From: DASXYG01 sp036502625
Lineage (GTDB): Bacteria > Actinomycetota > Actinomycetes > Streptosporangiales > Streptosporangiaceae
Reading direction: 5' to 3'
DNA: 64,000 nucleotides
Assembly (NCBI GenBank): GCA_036502625.1
Contig: DASXYG010000070.1
Coordinates: 89,221-153,220 of the forward strand
Part shown: piece by piece, positions 10,501-17,788 of the stretch
Position numbering within the stretch: position 1 is the first letter of the stretch
Layout of the letters: every line of letters starts with the position of its first letter
Program-made: the position numbers and the translations under genes
The notes under the pieces: model-generated
The model's input: only the letters and a program-made list of their open reading frames with translations
Told to the model about the DNA's origin: nothing
Database searches by the model: none

Positions 10501-13500
10501 GGACCGAAGCGACCTACGACGACCTCGGCCGGCAGATCACCGCCACCGCCGTCGAGCGCTACCCGGCGGCCGCGGCCTACACCACGACGATGGCCTACGA
10601 CGCGGCCGGTAACCGGACCTCGGTGACCCGCCCCGCCGGCGACGAAACCCGCGACGACGTCAACGCCGCCGGTGAGATCACCGCACAGACCGACCCGCTG
10701 GGCAACGTCACCCACGCCGACTACGACCTGGCCGGCCGTCTGACCAAGGTCACCGACCCGCTCGGCAACGCCACCACCGCCGAGTTCGACCTGGCCGGCC
10801 GGATGACCGGCGTCACCGACTACGACGCCGACGGCACCACGCTGCGCAACGCCCAGATCGGCTACGACGCGGCCGGCAACGTCACCTCGAAGACGTCCGC
10901 CGAAGGCCACACCACCACCTACGCCTACGACGCGGCGAACCGGCAGACCTCGCAGACCGAACCGGTCACCGACACCACGTCGATCACCACCGGCTTCGGC
11001 TACGACGCCGTCGGTGAACGCACCCGCCTCACCGACGGCCGCGGCAACGCGACGACCACCAGCTACAACAGCCTCGGCAAGCCCGAGCAGGTCATCGAAC
11101 CCGCCACCGCCGCGTACACGAACGCCGCCGACCGCACCTGGACCACCGAATACGACGCGGCCGGCAACCCAGTACACGAGGCCCAGCCCGGCGGCGTGAC
11201 CATCGACCGCAGTTACGACGAACTCGGCCGCCTCACCGCAGAAACCGGCAGCGGCGCCGAGGCCACCACCACCGACAAGACCTACGGCTACGACCTCGCC
11301 GGCCGGCGCACTCACTACTCCGCGCCCGACGGCGACACCACCTACACCTATAACGACCGCGGCCTGCCCCTGACCATGACCGCCGCCAAGGACAACACCG
11401 CCAGCTACGGATACGACGACGACGGCCGGCTCACCTCACGCACCGACGCCACCGGCCCGGCCACCTTCGCCTACAACGGCAACGACCAGCTGACGTCTTC
11501 AACCGACGCGGTCTCCGGGGTCGGCGTCACCTACGAATACGACAACGCCGGCCGGCCCACCCACACCAACCTCGGCTACGGCGGCGCCCGCCGCGACTAC
11601 ACCTACGACGCCGAAAACCGCCTCACCGGCGACCAGCTCATCTCCTCCAGCGGCGCAAGCCTGGCCACCACGGCCTACGAATACGACCGCGACGACAACC
11701 TCACCGCCAAGACCACCACCGGCACCGCCGGCGCGGGCCGCAACACCTACGGCTACGACGACGCCGGCCGCCTCACCAACTGGACCGACCCCGCCGGCGC
11801 CACCGCCGCCTACACCTGGGACGACTCAGGCAACCGCACCCAAGCCGGCACCAAGACCTTCACCTACGACGCGCAGAACCGCCTCACCAACAGCACCGAC
11901 GCCGGCACCACCACCACCTACGCCTACACCCCGCGCGGCACCCAAACCACCCGCACCACCGGCGGCACCACCACGTCGTCCGCGTACGACGCGTTCGACC
12001 ACCTCATCACCGACGGCGCCGTGACCAACGGCTACGACGCCCTCGACCGCGTCACCACCCGCGCAAGCGCCGGCACCACCCAGCGATTCGCCTACTCCAC
12101 CGACGACAACGACCCCGCCGCCATCACCGACGACGCCGGCACCGTCCAATCCGCCTACGCCCGCGACCCCGCCGGCAACCTCATCGCACTAAGCGAAGGC
12201 GGCTGGTCCATGTGGGCCATCACCAACAACCACGACGACGACTCCACCGTCGCCTGGACCAACGGCACCACCCTGCTCGGCTCCACCGACTACAGCCCCT
12301 TCGGCGTCCCCGATGCCCGATCCGGCGCCCAACCCACCATCGGATACCAAGGCGAATACACCGACCCCGACACCGGCCGCGTCGACATGCACGCCCGCTG
12401 GTACACCCCCGGCACCGCCACCTTCACCAGCCGCGACACCACTACGGTCGACCCCGACCCCTCTATCCAAGCCAACCGCTACACCTACGCCAACGCCAAC
12501 CCCCTGACCAACACCGACCCCACCGGCCACTGGGCGATTCCGCCAGTGGTTGGCGTCGGCCTCGGAACAGGAACGAGCCTCGGAATCGGCGCCGCGGCTG
12601 CCGCCGCGCTCGGTCTCGGTGCATTGGCAGGCTACTGGTGGCGAAGCAACTGGTACCGCGGATCCTCAAGCTGGACCCGCTATCACTCCTGGACCGCCCC
12701 AACCAACTGCTGGGGCCTGCAGATGTTCTGCCACAACTGGTCCGCCGACCCCAGATTCCGGTCATCAGGAAGCAGGTACGGCGGCTACCCCTACTACGGC
12801 GGCGCACCAGGAGGATGGGGCAGCCCCGCCCGAGCACGCCCACCCATGCCCAGCCTCGCGCAAATCCAAGGCGCCCTCGCCCGCGCAGCCGCCCTCAAAC
12901 CCGCCCCACGCCCCGTCGCCAAACCCGGCATTACGCAGAAACAACTCAACAAGATCCGCGACAACGTCGAGAAACACGTCACCCCCATCACCGGCGACCA
13001 AAACCTCGACCCCATCCTGAACAACCCCGCCAACACGTTCCAGCCGCAAGACGCCGACCCTCGCCCAAGTCCTCTCGCCGTCAGTTCCGGCAAGGGAGGT
13101 GGCGACCCGCCATCCGTCCCCGACACCGGGCAGCCTCCTACCCAGGCGCATCTCGACGACGCCCAATGTAGCGGTCATTACCAACGATATGATGGCCAAG
13201 ACACATACACGACGGCGTACCAGTGCAGCACGTCCGAAGAAAGTCCTGTGCTGCTGGGGCGCCTGGCGGATATGAAACAATACATAGCAAACAAGCCGGA
13301 GGGGTCGTTTGATGCGGATTTCCTGAATATTCGCGGTACCATGGCGAATGGAAAGAAGGGTGTGGGCGGCTGGAATTGGACTCGAAACAAGCAGTTCATC
13401 GATAATGCCATATCGAGCGGCCGCGAGGTTCGTCTGGTGACGAATCCAGATGCTCCGATCTATAGTGGAGGAAACGTTTACCAACGTGAATTGAAATATC

Positions 13501-13583
13501 TAACTTCCAATGGCTTTGGATGGGAACGAGTCGATGATCATTGGCGGCTTGTGCGAACGCGACCAAGCTCATGGCGATTCTAG
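4554..13583 (+). CDS. Secreted RHS/YD-repeat polymorphic toxin
   Basis: A 3009-residue secreted giant. The ATG at 4554 follows GGAGG with a 6-base gap and opens a signal peptide (basic start, hydrophobic residues about 15-33, then SLSARANVA). An earlier in-frame start lacks these. Order: DNRLRE-like beta domain (about 360-520), an immunoglobulin-like linker region (about 560-780), the start of the RHS shell near SLDPRSGEAFGAGWSSRYD (about 825), a LamG/concanavalin-type insert (about 1003-1235), a long run of YD repeats (about 1245-2550), and the RHS core end DTGRVDMHARWYTP to DPTGHW (about 2600-2660). After this come a hydrophobic Gly/Ala segment, a Pro-rich linker and a C-terminal toxin tip (about 2900-3009) rich in Trp and charged residues. 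The tip is not a fold I recognise. From about 13150 the DNA is clearly AT-richer, the usual sign of tip exchange. The gene immediately downstream is the presumed immunity gene. Confidence 0.92.
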   Translation: MPRSRGLVGLTRSSWLRPVAGVVALSLVASLLSNGPSPSLSARANVATPKQRAGSAAGRAHAVPAKATAAGTSARARRLTQAKRPKGAAGADRPWKPRSSRNTGLSVPKPPASTPVRTMAAHQPPTVVGFDKATSREATGQRDRFSYRYRNGDGSWTGKFFTHPVNFRDAKGAWQPIDSSLADSGKGRWTNRADSLDVSFAPKAGPSDLAVMDVGGGRRFGFGVDAAQDTTGEVTGSTVTYKGIRPDADVVLSSLNGGSIKEKIILHSPTAPTDWDFPLRTDGVTPRMAADGSVELVDAAGAVVGRLPHGFMVDSRVDPHSGDGERSEAVSYSLERRGAGWALHVSADKGWLADPARKFPVTVDPTTVWNYGDTSDTYVQTGYSSPPNGDIDLKAGTYDGGANKAATYLGFSQVDNDLKHATIYDVDLHVYNYWSYSCSARAVTVHPVTHSWSSDSIANYPGPSYGSALASRSFAHGYIPPGASSSSCPAKWEGIDLGSSGNKLVQGWVNGTKPDYGLTVRASVSSSTAWKKFASRETPNGPYLTITYSPYNAKYAFAESPPVVNPAVLNDQAGYVHVKVTNKGHTAWTTSNGYKLQYEVFDKNGKQLYHKPAQTPMPQTVSYGETVTLNAKINPLPPGTWYVKFDMINVDSSSYELFSDWGVPRTAVLKLTVPDVPSVLKEMYPHNNYQVGTLTPQLFAEAKNGDAWPSSKVTYWFTICGGAFGDWDWCESSPWQQTPKWTVPTGKLQWGQDYYWTVWVSDSGGTQTPGPWYRLSTAVEQPAITSHLASGASADQEFDPQAGNYTTTATDAQIATAGPPVSVVRTYNSLDPRSGEAFGAGWSSRYDMSVMADADGSGNVVVTYPDGQQVRFGKNSDGTFTPPQGRQASFAALDGGGWKLMDKSATTYAFDATGRLTSVTDHRGRAETLAYDTGGKLATVTAAGGRHLHFTWSGSHVATVSTDPVDGSALTWTYAYSGDELTSVCPPGTTTECTTYGYGTGSHYATAVQDSGPAGYWRLGDASGSTATNALGYVLGTANGTYTSATLGAAGAPAGTSDTAAHFAGSGYVRLPDRTISRESAYLAVEAWFKTTGHGVIFAYQDAALPNASGKHTPAIYVGTDGKLRGQFWRGSGDSAQPITTPSAVNNGAWHHVVLSGAGSSQTLFVDGQKIGSLSGTIDHLNQPIAYVGSGWVTSGWPSTLSSGGAFGFTGDIDDVAVYDKPLGQPAVTEHYAARVEAQQLTGVTTPAGRTHASNTYDSVTDRLTRQVDEHGGTWQISTPAYAGTVDDVTKTVTVTDPRSSTLSYAYEPLRGNRLIGETDELGNTTNYGYDDAGGLASVTDRNGNVTAMWRDARGNLIGQTRCADEETCHTRYYHYYLNPDDAFDPRNDQLDASSDGRSNDFTDPTYVTTYYYDDYGEQTAEIWPKTDQNPDDLRGITYTYTDGTEAATDGGTMPPGLLRTTTAPGGRVTRYAYTAAGDLAQEIDPVGKVTSYTYDALGRRLSTTETSDSVPSGATTTYAYDGQNRLTTETDPAARNETTGITHTPTTTYTYDADGNQLTGTLSDTSGGDEPRTTTSTYDDHGQLASLTNPEGGAETYDYDATGARTGLTDTRGAHYLFGYTARGQLASRTLTGWTGNPDDPSAARDVVLDAYAYDPGGRLAAHTDAMGRTNLYAYYGDDQLATITALDAKLNGDSTGANVVVESREYDGAGNITARVTGGGSVRTEYNYDQAGYLIGTELDPDGLGRRVDYGLDANNEITTVTRTGADGDRTEISDYTYDPAGRVVSQAVHNGDTQSLTTTYTRDQRGLVTATVDPRGNTDGGDPAAYTTTRRYDTAGQLVESDQPSVGIEHATSSTLGQPVTRYGYDTAGEQTQTTDPEGRTTTTAYDRDGRTVSVQDPSYTPPGSSTLTPTSTFTYDDAGQVTDSTDPRGNTTSYAYDILGNPVHTDDPQASGESGHGRWSYDYDLDGEALAVTDPTGARTEATYDDLGRQITATAVERYPAAAAYTTTMAYDAAGNRTSVTRPAGDETRDDVNAAGEITAQTDPLGNVTHADYDLAGRLTKVTDPLGNATTAEFDLAGRMTGVTDYDADGTTLRNAQIGYDAAGNVTSKTSAEGHTTTYAYDAANRQTSQTEPVTDTTSITTGFGYDAVGERTRLTDGRGNATTTSYNSLGKPEQVIEPATAAYTNAADRTWTTEYDAAGNPVHEAQPGGVTIDRSYDELGRLTAETGSGAEATTTDKTYGYDLAGRRTHYSAPDGDTTYTYNDRGLPLTMTAAKDNTASYGYDDDGRLTSRTDATGPATFAYNGNDQLTSSTDAVSGVGVTYEYDNAGRPTHTNLGYGGARRDYTYDAENRLTGDQLISSSGASLATTAYEYDRDDNLTAKTTTGTAGAGRNTYGYDDAGRLTNWTDPAGATAAYTWDDSGNRTQAGTKTFTYDAQNRLTNSTDAGTTTTYAYTPRGTQTTRTTGGTTTSSAYDAFDHLITDGAVTNGYDALDRVTTRASAGTTQRFAYSTDDNDPAAITDDAGTVQSAYARDPAGNLIALSEGGWSMWAITNNHDDDSTVAWTNGTTLLGSTDYSPFGVPDARSGAQPTIGYQGEYTDPDTGRVDMHARWYTPGTATFTSRDTTTVDPDPSIQANRYTYANANPLTNTDPTGHWAIPPVVGVGLGTGTSLGIGAAAAAALGLGALAGYWWRSNWYRGSSSWTRYHSWTAPTNCWGLQMFCHNWSADPRFRSSGSRYGGYPYYGGAPGGWGSPARARPPMPSLAQIQGALARAAALKPAPRPVAKPGITQKQLNKIRDNVEKHVTPITGDQNLDPILNNPANTFQPQDADPRPSPLAVSSGKGGGDPPSVPDTGQPPTQAHLDDAQCSGHYQRYDGQDTYTTAYQCSTSEESPVLLGRLADMKQYIANKPEGSFDADFLNIRGTMANGKKGVGGWNWTRNKQFIDNAISSGREVRLVTNPDAPIYSGGNVYQRELKYLTSNGFGWERVDDHWRLVRTRPSSWRF

Positions 13584-13598
13584 ATCAGCGGCATCTCA

Positions 13599-14036
13599 AT
13601 GAGCGCAAAATCGTATGCCCTGGTGCGAAAAAAGTTTGCCCCAAGCGCAGAAATGGCATTCGCGTTCCTGGTCGACGATTTTGGATTCATGGGACCAGAA
13701 CGAAGCGACCATATAATCCAGGACCTCTCATACTCAAAAAATGGCTTGCGCTGTCGCATCTACCTTGACCATACGGAGATGTCGATACTTGCGGAGGTGG
13801 AGCTCGAGAATGGAGACGTGCTTCTCGTTGCGACGCTTCAACAACTGCTCGCTGCTCTCAATATGTCGCGACGCGTCCGTGTCAGCGCCCACTCGCTGAA
13901 TAGCATGAAAAACACCCTGAACGACAATGCCGATTTCCTGAGGAACGTTCTACCGCATCTGACAGTAGGTAGCGCGATAAGCATCATGAAACTCGCTGGA
14001 GCACGAGAGTGGTACAAGCGTTCGAATGGTGACTAG
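13599..14036 (+). CDS. Presumed immunity protein for the RHS toxin
   Basis: A 145-residue cytoplasmic protein with no signal peptide or membrane helix. It starts 15 bases after the toxin stop, and its GC content (about 50 percent) matches the toxin tip rather than the surrounding genes. Position directly after a polymorphic toxin, on the same strand, is the main evidence for an immunity role. The sequence (for example FAFLVDDFGFMGPE near residue 22 and MSILAEVELENGDVLLV near residue 60) suggests a mixed alpha/beta fold, but I do not recognise a named immunity family. The ATG has no obvious Shine-Dalgarno sequence, so it may be translated by coupling to the toxin. Confidence 0.75.
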   Translation: MSAKSYALVRKKFAPSAEMAFAFLVDDFGFMGPERSDHIIQDLSYSKNGLRCRIYLDHTEMSILAEVELENGDVLLVATLQQLLAALNMSRRVRVSAHSLNSMKNTLNDNADFLRNVLPHLTVGSAISIMKLAGAREWYKRSNGD

Positions 14037-14360
14037 TGCTTAGGCGCGGCCAGGCCGGTGACCGCGTGTGCCGCTCCCAGCACGCTGACGCCCAGTCCGC
14101 GTCTGCGGTATCGGGTCGAGAGCGTCCATCTCGTACGCGATCAGCTACGGCGCTCGCGGCCGCCTATGAGGTGTCATCTCATGTCGGGCTCTATCCTGCC
14201 ATCGGATCAACGACGAACGGGAATGAGCAGGGCCGTAGTTGACGCGTGGCCGATCGACAGCCCACTGGGAGTCCACCGGTTGCCGTTGATGGCGTTAGGC
14301 GGGGCGCTGAGTGGGCAGACGCCGTTCGAGAATCGCTGATTAGGAACCGGCATTGCCCCG
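14037..14360. other. Decayed sequence after the immunity gene
   Basis: About 320 bases with no intact gene. On the minus strand near 14033-14118 a frame reads STRYRRRGLGVSVLGAA, which looks like the acetyl-CoA-binding segment (R-x-x-G-x-G/A type) of a GNAT acetyltransferase. It ends in a TAG that overlaps the immunity stop, and its upstream reading frame is broken by a stop. It is best read as a remnant, at low confidence. Confidence 0.3.
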
Positions 14361-14660
14361 GTGGTGTTCGGCATGATGCAGGCCGTCGGCCACGGGGTCG
14401 TCTTCCCGGTCAAGGCCGGTGACAGGTACAGTCCCGGCTTCCTGGCGTCGATCTTCCTGCATGTCCCGCTCGGTATCGTCTACTTCCGTGCCATGAACGA
14501 GGAGGGCGGCGTGACCCGCTCCGACATGGCCAAGGCCATCGCCTACACGATCGCCTTCGCCGCCGTCGGCGTCGCCGGGCCCAACCTCGTCATGAAGGAC
14601 AAGGACACCCCGTACGCCTTCACCCGCAAGCAGCTCGGCCGGTACGCCGAGGGCTCCTGA
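14361..14660 (+). pseudogene. Small membrane protein, probably the C-terminal remnant of a larger one
   Basis: An open frame of 99 codons from a GTG; no Shine-Dalgarno sequence precedes it. The frame stays open back to a TGA at 14338-14340. It has a hydrophobic segment (GFLASIFLHVPLGIVYF, about 30-46) and a second weaker one (about 63-79), and ends in a basic tail. The stretch RYSPGFLASIFLHVPLG loosely resembles the C-terminal part of HXXEE-type membrane proteins, whose N-terminal half would be missing here. Codon use fits a real high-GC coding sequence. I infer a truncated gene at the edge of the accessory region, but a genuine small gene is possible. Confidence 0.4.
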
Positions 14661-14946
14661 CCTACGGCCGCGGGACCGGCGGGAAGGCCGGGACGCCAAT
14701 GCAGCCGACCGTGAGGTGTCCGGCGACCTGGCCCGCGTCGCTGCGCACGCCATCCGTACGGTGGTCACGTTCTGGCGGGATCCGTCGTAGCGCAACCGGC
14801 GAACGATGGCGTCGTTCAGCTAGCAGCGGCGGTTCAACTCGCGCGTGTGGATGGCCCGCAGGGTGCCGATCCGGTCAGATCCGTGTCACCTGCGATCGAT
14901 GTGTGACGAGATTTTCCACGGTCAGATCGCGGTCGGATGATCATGA
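14661..14946. other. Non-coding stretch beside the tRNA cluster
   Basis: About 285 bases with no gene or clear repeat. It lies where a tRNA-targeting element would leave an attachment site, but I could not find a copy of the tRNA-Val 3' end in the accessory region to its left. Confidence 0.4.
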
Positions 14947-14976
14947 AGGCCGGTTCGCGTACTCGCGAACCGGCCT
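14947..14976 (-). terminator. Intrinsic terminator of the tRNA operon
   Basis: A perfect 13-base stem (14947-14959 with 14964-14976) closed by the 4-base loop TACT. It lies 20 bases downstream of the tRNA-Val gene on the minus strand and is followed on that strand by TTCAT. It fits a terminator for the three-tRNA transcript. Confidence 0.8.
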
Positions 14977-14995
14977 CTGACCTGCAAGAACGTGG

Positions 14996-15067
14996 TGGGC
15001 GATACAGGACTTGAACCTGTGACCTCTTCCGTGTCAGGGAAGCGCTCTCCCGCTGAGCTAATCGCCC
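14996..15067 (-). tRNA. tRNA-Val (anticodon GAC)
   Basis: A 72-base cloverleaf on the minus strand. The acceptor stem GGGCGAT pairs with ATCGCCC, the D arm GCTCAGCGGGAGAGC, the anticodon arm CTTCCCTGACACGGAAG with anticodon GAC, and the T arm ACAGGTTCAAGTCCTGT are all intact. The discriminator is A, and CCA is not encoded. It is the last of three tRNA genes in one transcript. Confidence 0.95.
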
Positions 15068-15071
15068 GGTG

Positions 15072-15142
15072 AGGTGGAGACGGGATTTGAACCCGTGTAC
15101 ACGGCTTTGCAGGCCGTTGCCTCGCCTCTCGGCCACTCCACC
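15072..15142 (-). tRNA. tRNA-Cys (anticodon GCA)
   Basis: A 71-base cloverleaf. Acceptor GGTGGAG pairs with CTCCACC, the anticodon loop is CTGCAAA with anticodon GCA, and the T arm ACGGGTTCAAATCCCGT is intact. The discriminator base is U, as expected for tRNA-Cys. It lies 4 bases upstream of tRNA-Val. Confidence 0.95.
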
Positions 15143-15168
15143 GAAGGGGGCCGCTGGGGGCCTCTCCG

Positions 15169-15241
15169 AGCGGACGACGGGATTCGAACCCGCGACCCTC
15201 ACCTTGGCAAGGTGATGCTCTACCAACTGAGCCACGTCCGC
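15169..15241 (-). tRNA. tRNA-Gly (anticodon GCC)
   Basis: A 73-base cloverleaf. Acceptor GCGGACG pairs with CGTCCGC, the anticodon stem-loop CACCTTGCCAAGGTG carries GCC, and the T arm GCGGGTTCGAATCCCGT is intact. The discriminator is U. It is the first gene of the Gly-Cys-Val transcript, an order common in actinobacteria. Confidence 0.95.
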
Positions 15242-15293
15242 ACTGCTCGCCTTCGGCCTCGGGATCGGCGCCGGGGGCGGTGTTGCGAGTAAG

Positions 15294-15323
15294 ACTCTAG
15301 CTCATGTTGGGAGTGGGGCTGAA
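15294..15323 (-). promoter_or_regulatory. Candidate promoter of the tRNA cluster
   Basis: On the minus strand a -10-like TAGAGT (15299-15294) lies 18 bases downstream of a weak -35-like TTCAGC (15323-15318). Transcription would start about 45 bases before tRNA-Gly. The -10 fits the sigma-70 TAnnnT pattern; the -35 is poor. Confidence 0.4.
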
Positions 15324-15428
15324 CACGGAGGCACGGGCGCGCGTCGCGGATCTGGCGCTTGCGGGGCGTTGCTGGTAACAACGGGGCACGGTGGGCGCGG
15401 TGTGCGGCCACGGGTCGAAGGAGATGCC

Positions 15429-16202
15429 ATGTCGGTGCTGGGTGAGCTGGTCGGGGCGCTGGGGGACGGGCGGGTCGAGGTGGTGGACCTGACGGCGCCG
15501 CTGCGCGACAGCACGCCGATCCTGCAACTGCCCGAGCCGTTCGCGAACACGATCCCGTTCCGGCTCGAGGAGATCAGCCGCTACGACGACCGTGGGCCCG
15601 CGTGGTACTGGAACGACATCCACACCGGTGAGCACGCCGGTACGCACTTCGACGCCCCGGTGCACTGGGTCAGCGGGCGGGACGGTGAGGACGTCTCGCA
15701 GGTGGCGGTGGGGCGGCTGATCGCGCCCGCCGTGGTGCTGGACTTCGCCGGGCGTGCGGCCGAGGATCCCGACTTCCTGCTCGAGATCGCGCACGTCAAG
15801 GAGTGGGAGGCGGCGCACGGTGCGCTGCCGGACGGCGGATGGCTGCTGTTCCGTACGGGATGGGACGCGCGCAGCGCCGACCAGGACGCGTTCCTCAACG
15901 CCGACGCCACCGGCTCGCACACCCCGGGCATGTCGCCGGAGTGCGCGCGGTGGCTGGCGGAGGAGACCACGCTGCGCGGTGTCGGGGTGGAGACCGTGGG
16001 CACGGACGCGGGCGGCGCGCCCGGTTTCGACCCGCCGTTCCCGTGCCACAGCTTCCTGCTCGGCGCCGGGAAGTACGGCATCACGCAGCTCCAGAACCTG
16101 GCGCTGCTGCCGGCGACCGGCGCGGTCGTGGTCGCGGCGCCGCTGCCCATCGTGGGCGGCTCGGGCAGCCCGGCGCGGATCATCGCCCTCGTCGAGCGCT
16201 GA
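15429..16202 (+). CDS. Cyclase family protein (kynurenine formamidase-like metal-dependent hydrolase)
   Basis: A 257-residue enzyme of the cyclase/KynB family. It carries the metal-binding signature HTGEHAGTHFDAPVHW (about residues 60-75), in which the H-x-G-T-H-x-D-x-P-x-H pattern supplies the ligands, and the C-terminal GTDAGG and FPCHSFLL regions that complete the active site. Members hydrolyse amide or lactone bonds such as N-formylkynurenine. The real substrate cannot be told, since no tryptophan-degradation genes are nearby. The ATG at 15429 follows GAAGGAGAT. It stands alone, convergent with the regulator gene whose stop lies 15 bases beyond it. Confidence 0.87.
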   Translation: MSVLGELVGALGDGRVEVVDLTAPLRDSTPILQLPEPFANTIPFRLEEISRYDDRGPAWYWNDIHTGEHAGTHFDAPVHWVSGRDGEDVSQVAVGRLIAPAVVLDFAGRAAEDPDFLLEIAHVKEWEAAHGALPDGGWLLFRTGWDARSADQDAFLNADATGSHTPGMSPECARWLAEETTLRGVGVETVGTDAGGAPGFDPPFPCHSFLLGAGKYGITQLQNLALLPATGAVVVAAPLPIVGGSGSPARIIALVER

Positions 16203-16217
16203 CGGCGCGGCCCGCGG

Positions 16218-17525
16218 CTACCCGGCGAGGCGGTACAGCCGGGCGTGCAGCGCGTCGCGCTCGGCGCGCACGGTCGGCGACTCCGAGGCGGGGAGCAGCG
16301 GCCCGAGGTAGGCGGCGGTCGCGGCCGGGGTGTCGCCGGTGCGCAGCAGGTGGCGTACGTGCGTGAAGTCGGCCTCGACCGTGGCGGCCAGGCGGTACGG
16401 GCGGCGGCCGATGATCTCCGGGCCGAGCTGCGCGCGCAGCCGGTGGACCTCGGCGCGTACGGTCACCGGCGACGCGGCGTGACCGTACAGGTGGGCGGTG
16501 AGCTGCTCGGCGGTCAGCCCGGCGGGGTGCAGCGCGAGCAGCGTGAGGATCTCCGCGCGGCGCAGGCTGATCGGGATCTCCCGCCCGTTCAGCCGGATGA
16601 TCGGGGTCGTACGGCCCAGGAACGCCAGCGTCAGGGACGGCACGGGCGCCGTTGCGGGGCCGCCGGTGACGCGCAGGAGGTAGCCGTCGCCGAGCGGCTC
16701 CAGGACGGCGATCGTGCCGTCGGCGAGTTGGACGTCGCCGTGGGTGCGGGTGACGTCGACCGGGCCGGTCAGCCAGCCGCTCGGGGTCGCCGCGACGACC
16801 CGGCCGCTGGGTGCGAGCAGCGCCACCCGGGCGTCGTCGGAGCGCGTCAGGTGGGCGGCGTTGCGGATCAGGAGGTGCTCGTCGCGGTGGGCCATGCGGG
16901 TGCGCAGGTGCGCCTCCATGAGCCGCGCGCTGACGGCGATCAGCGAGACGGCGGCCGGGTGCAGGGCGCGCAGCGAGCCGCTGAGGTCGAGGCAGCCGAG
17001 GACGCCGCCGGTGTCGGGATCGCGCACCGGGGCGCCCGCGCACGACCAGCGGTGCAGCCGGCGCACCAGGTGCTCGGCGGCGAAGATGCTGGTCGGGCGG
17101 CCGACGGCCAGGGCCGTGCCGATGCCGTTGGTGCCGATGGCCTCCTCGGCCCACCGGGTGCCCTCGCTGAGGTTGATGGAGTCGGCCATGGCGCGCGCCT
17201 TGGCCGAGCCCTCGCGCCACAGCACGAGGCCGTGGGCGTCGGTGAGGACCGCGACGTACGGCGCGGTGGCCAGGACGGGGTCGAGCTGGTCGCGCAGCGC
17301 CGGGATCAGCGCGGCGAGCGGGTGGGTCTCGCGGATGGCGCGTACGTCGGACGCGGCGTACGGCGCGGGCGCCTCGGCGGTGTCGGGGTCGACGCACGCG
17401 CGCAGCGACCGGCGCCAGGAGTCGGCCACGAGGCCGCGCGGCTCGTGCCCGTCGGCCGGCCCGCCGGACAGCGCGGCGTCGTGGGCGCGGGCGAGCTCGG
17501 CCGTCAGGAGGTCGGTGGCGTCCAT
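16218..17525 (-). CDS. GAF-domain transcriptional regulator with C-terminal winged helix
   Basis: A 435-residue regulator. Residues about 70-215 form the GAF-type sensor of the AcoR group: the SINLSEGTRWAEEAIGTNGI stretch and the HRWSCAGAPVRDPDTG stretch are typical. The AAA+ and Fis parts of sigma-54 activators are absent. Instead, after a linker domain, residues about 320-400 (REIPISLRRAEILTLLALHP to VTVRAEVHRLRAQLG) form an OmpR/SARP-like winged helix. The ATG at 17525 follows TTGGAGG; a start 12 bases further up is less likely. It lies 263 bases downstream of prpE on the same strand and may respond to a small metabolite of that pathway; this is inference. In actinobacteria such regulators are often linked to aldehyde or alcohol metabolism. 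Confidence 0.8.
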   Translation of the reverse strand: MDATDLLTAELARAHDAALSGGPADGHEPRGLVADSWRRSLRACVDPDTAEAPAPYAASDVRAIRETHPLAALIPALRDQLDPVLATAPYVAVLTDAHGLVLWREGSAKARAMADSINLSEGTRWAEEAIGTNGIGTALAVGRPTSIFAAEHLVRRLHRWSCAGAPVRDPDTGGVLGCLDLSGSLRALHPAAVSLIAVSARLMEAHLRTRMAHRDEHLLIRNAAHLTRSDDARVALLAPSGRVVAATPSGWLTGPVDVTRTHGDVQLADGTIAVLEPLGDGYLLRVTGGPATAPVPSLTLAFLGRTTPIIRLNGREIPISLRRAEILTLLALHPAGLTAEQLTAHLYGHAASPVTVRAEVHRLRAQLGPEIIGRRPYRLAATVEADFTHVRHLLRTGDTPAATAAYLGPLLPASESPTVRAERDALHARLYRLAG

Positions 17526-17788
17526 ATGGGCCTCCAACAGGGCGAGTCCGGTCGCGATCAGGGTGTCTGTACGGGGAGATCACGACACTACCTATTGCAA
17601 GGTATGTGTAACAGCGGGTTCGGCGTATCGATCTGACCCGGTGTTTTCACGCGATGTTGCAACGTGATCGCAACGTGCGCGCCTTTACTGTTTCTCCTGC
17701 CGGGGGGAACCCAGGTGGTGCGGGTGCCTGTCGCTCTTTTGGAGGGGGGAGACGGCGGGTGCCCGCGTTCCCGGCCGTCCGGGCCCGG

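Noticed and set aside
9252..11315. 687-codon open frame antisense to the RHS gene
   Set aside because: It mirrors the repetitive YD-repeat codons; the Gly/Val-rich translation has no domain and the plus-strand gene is certain.
8280..12200. YD-repeat region as a DNA tandem repeat
   Set aside because: The repeats are at protein level and strongly diverged at base level, so they are not annotated as a DNA repeat.
14900..15067. Search for an attachment-site duplicate of the tRNA-Val 3' end
   Set aside because: No second copy was found in the region to the left, so no integration site is claimed.
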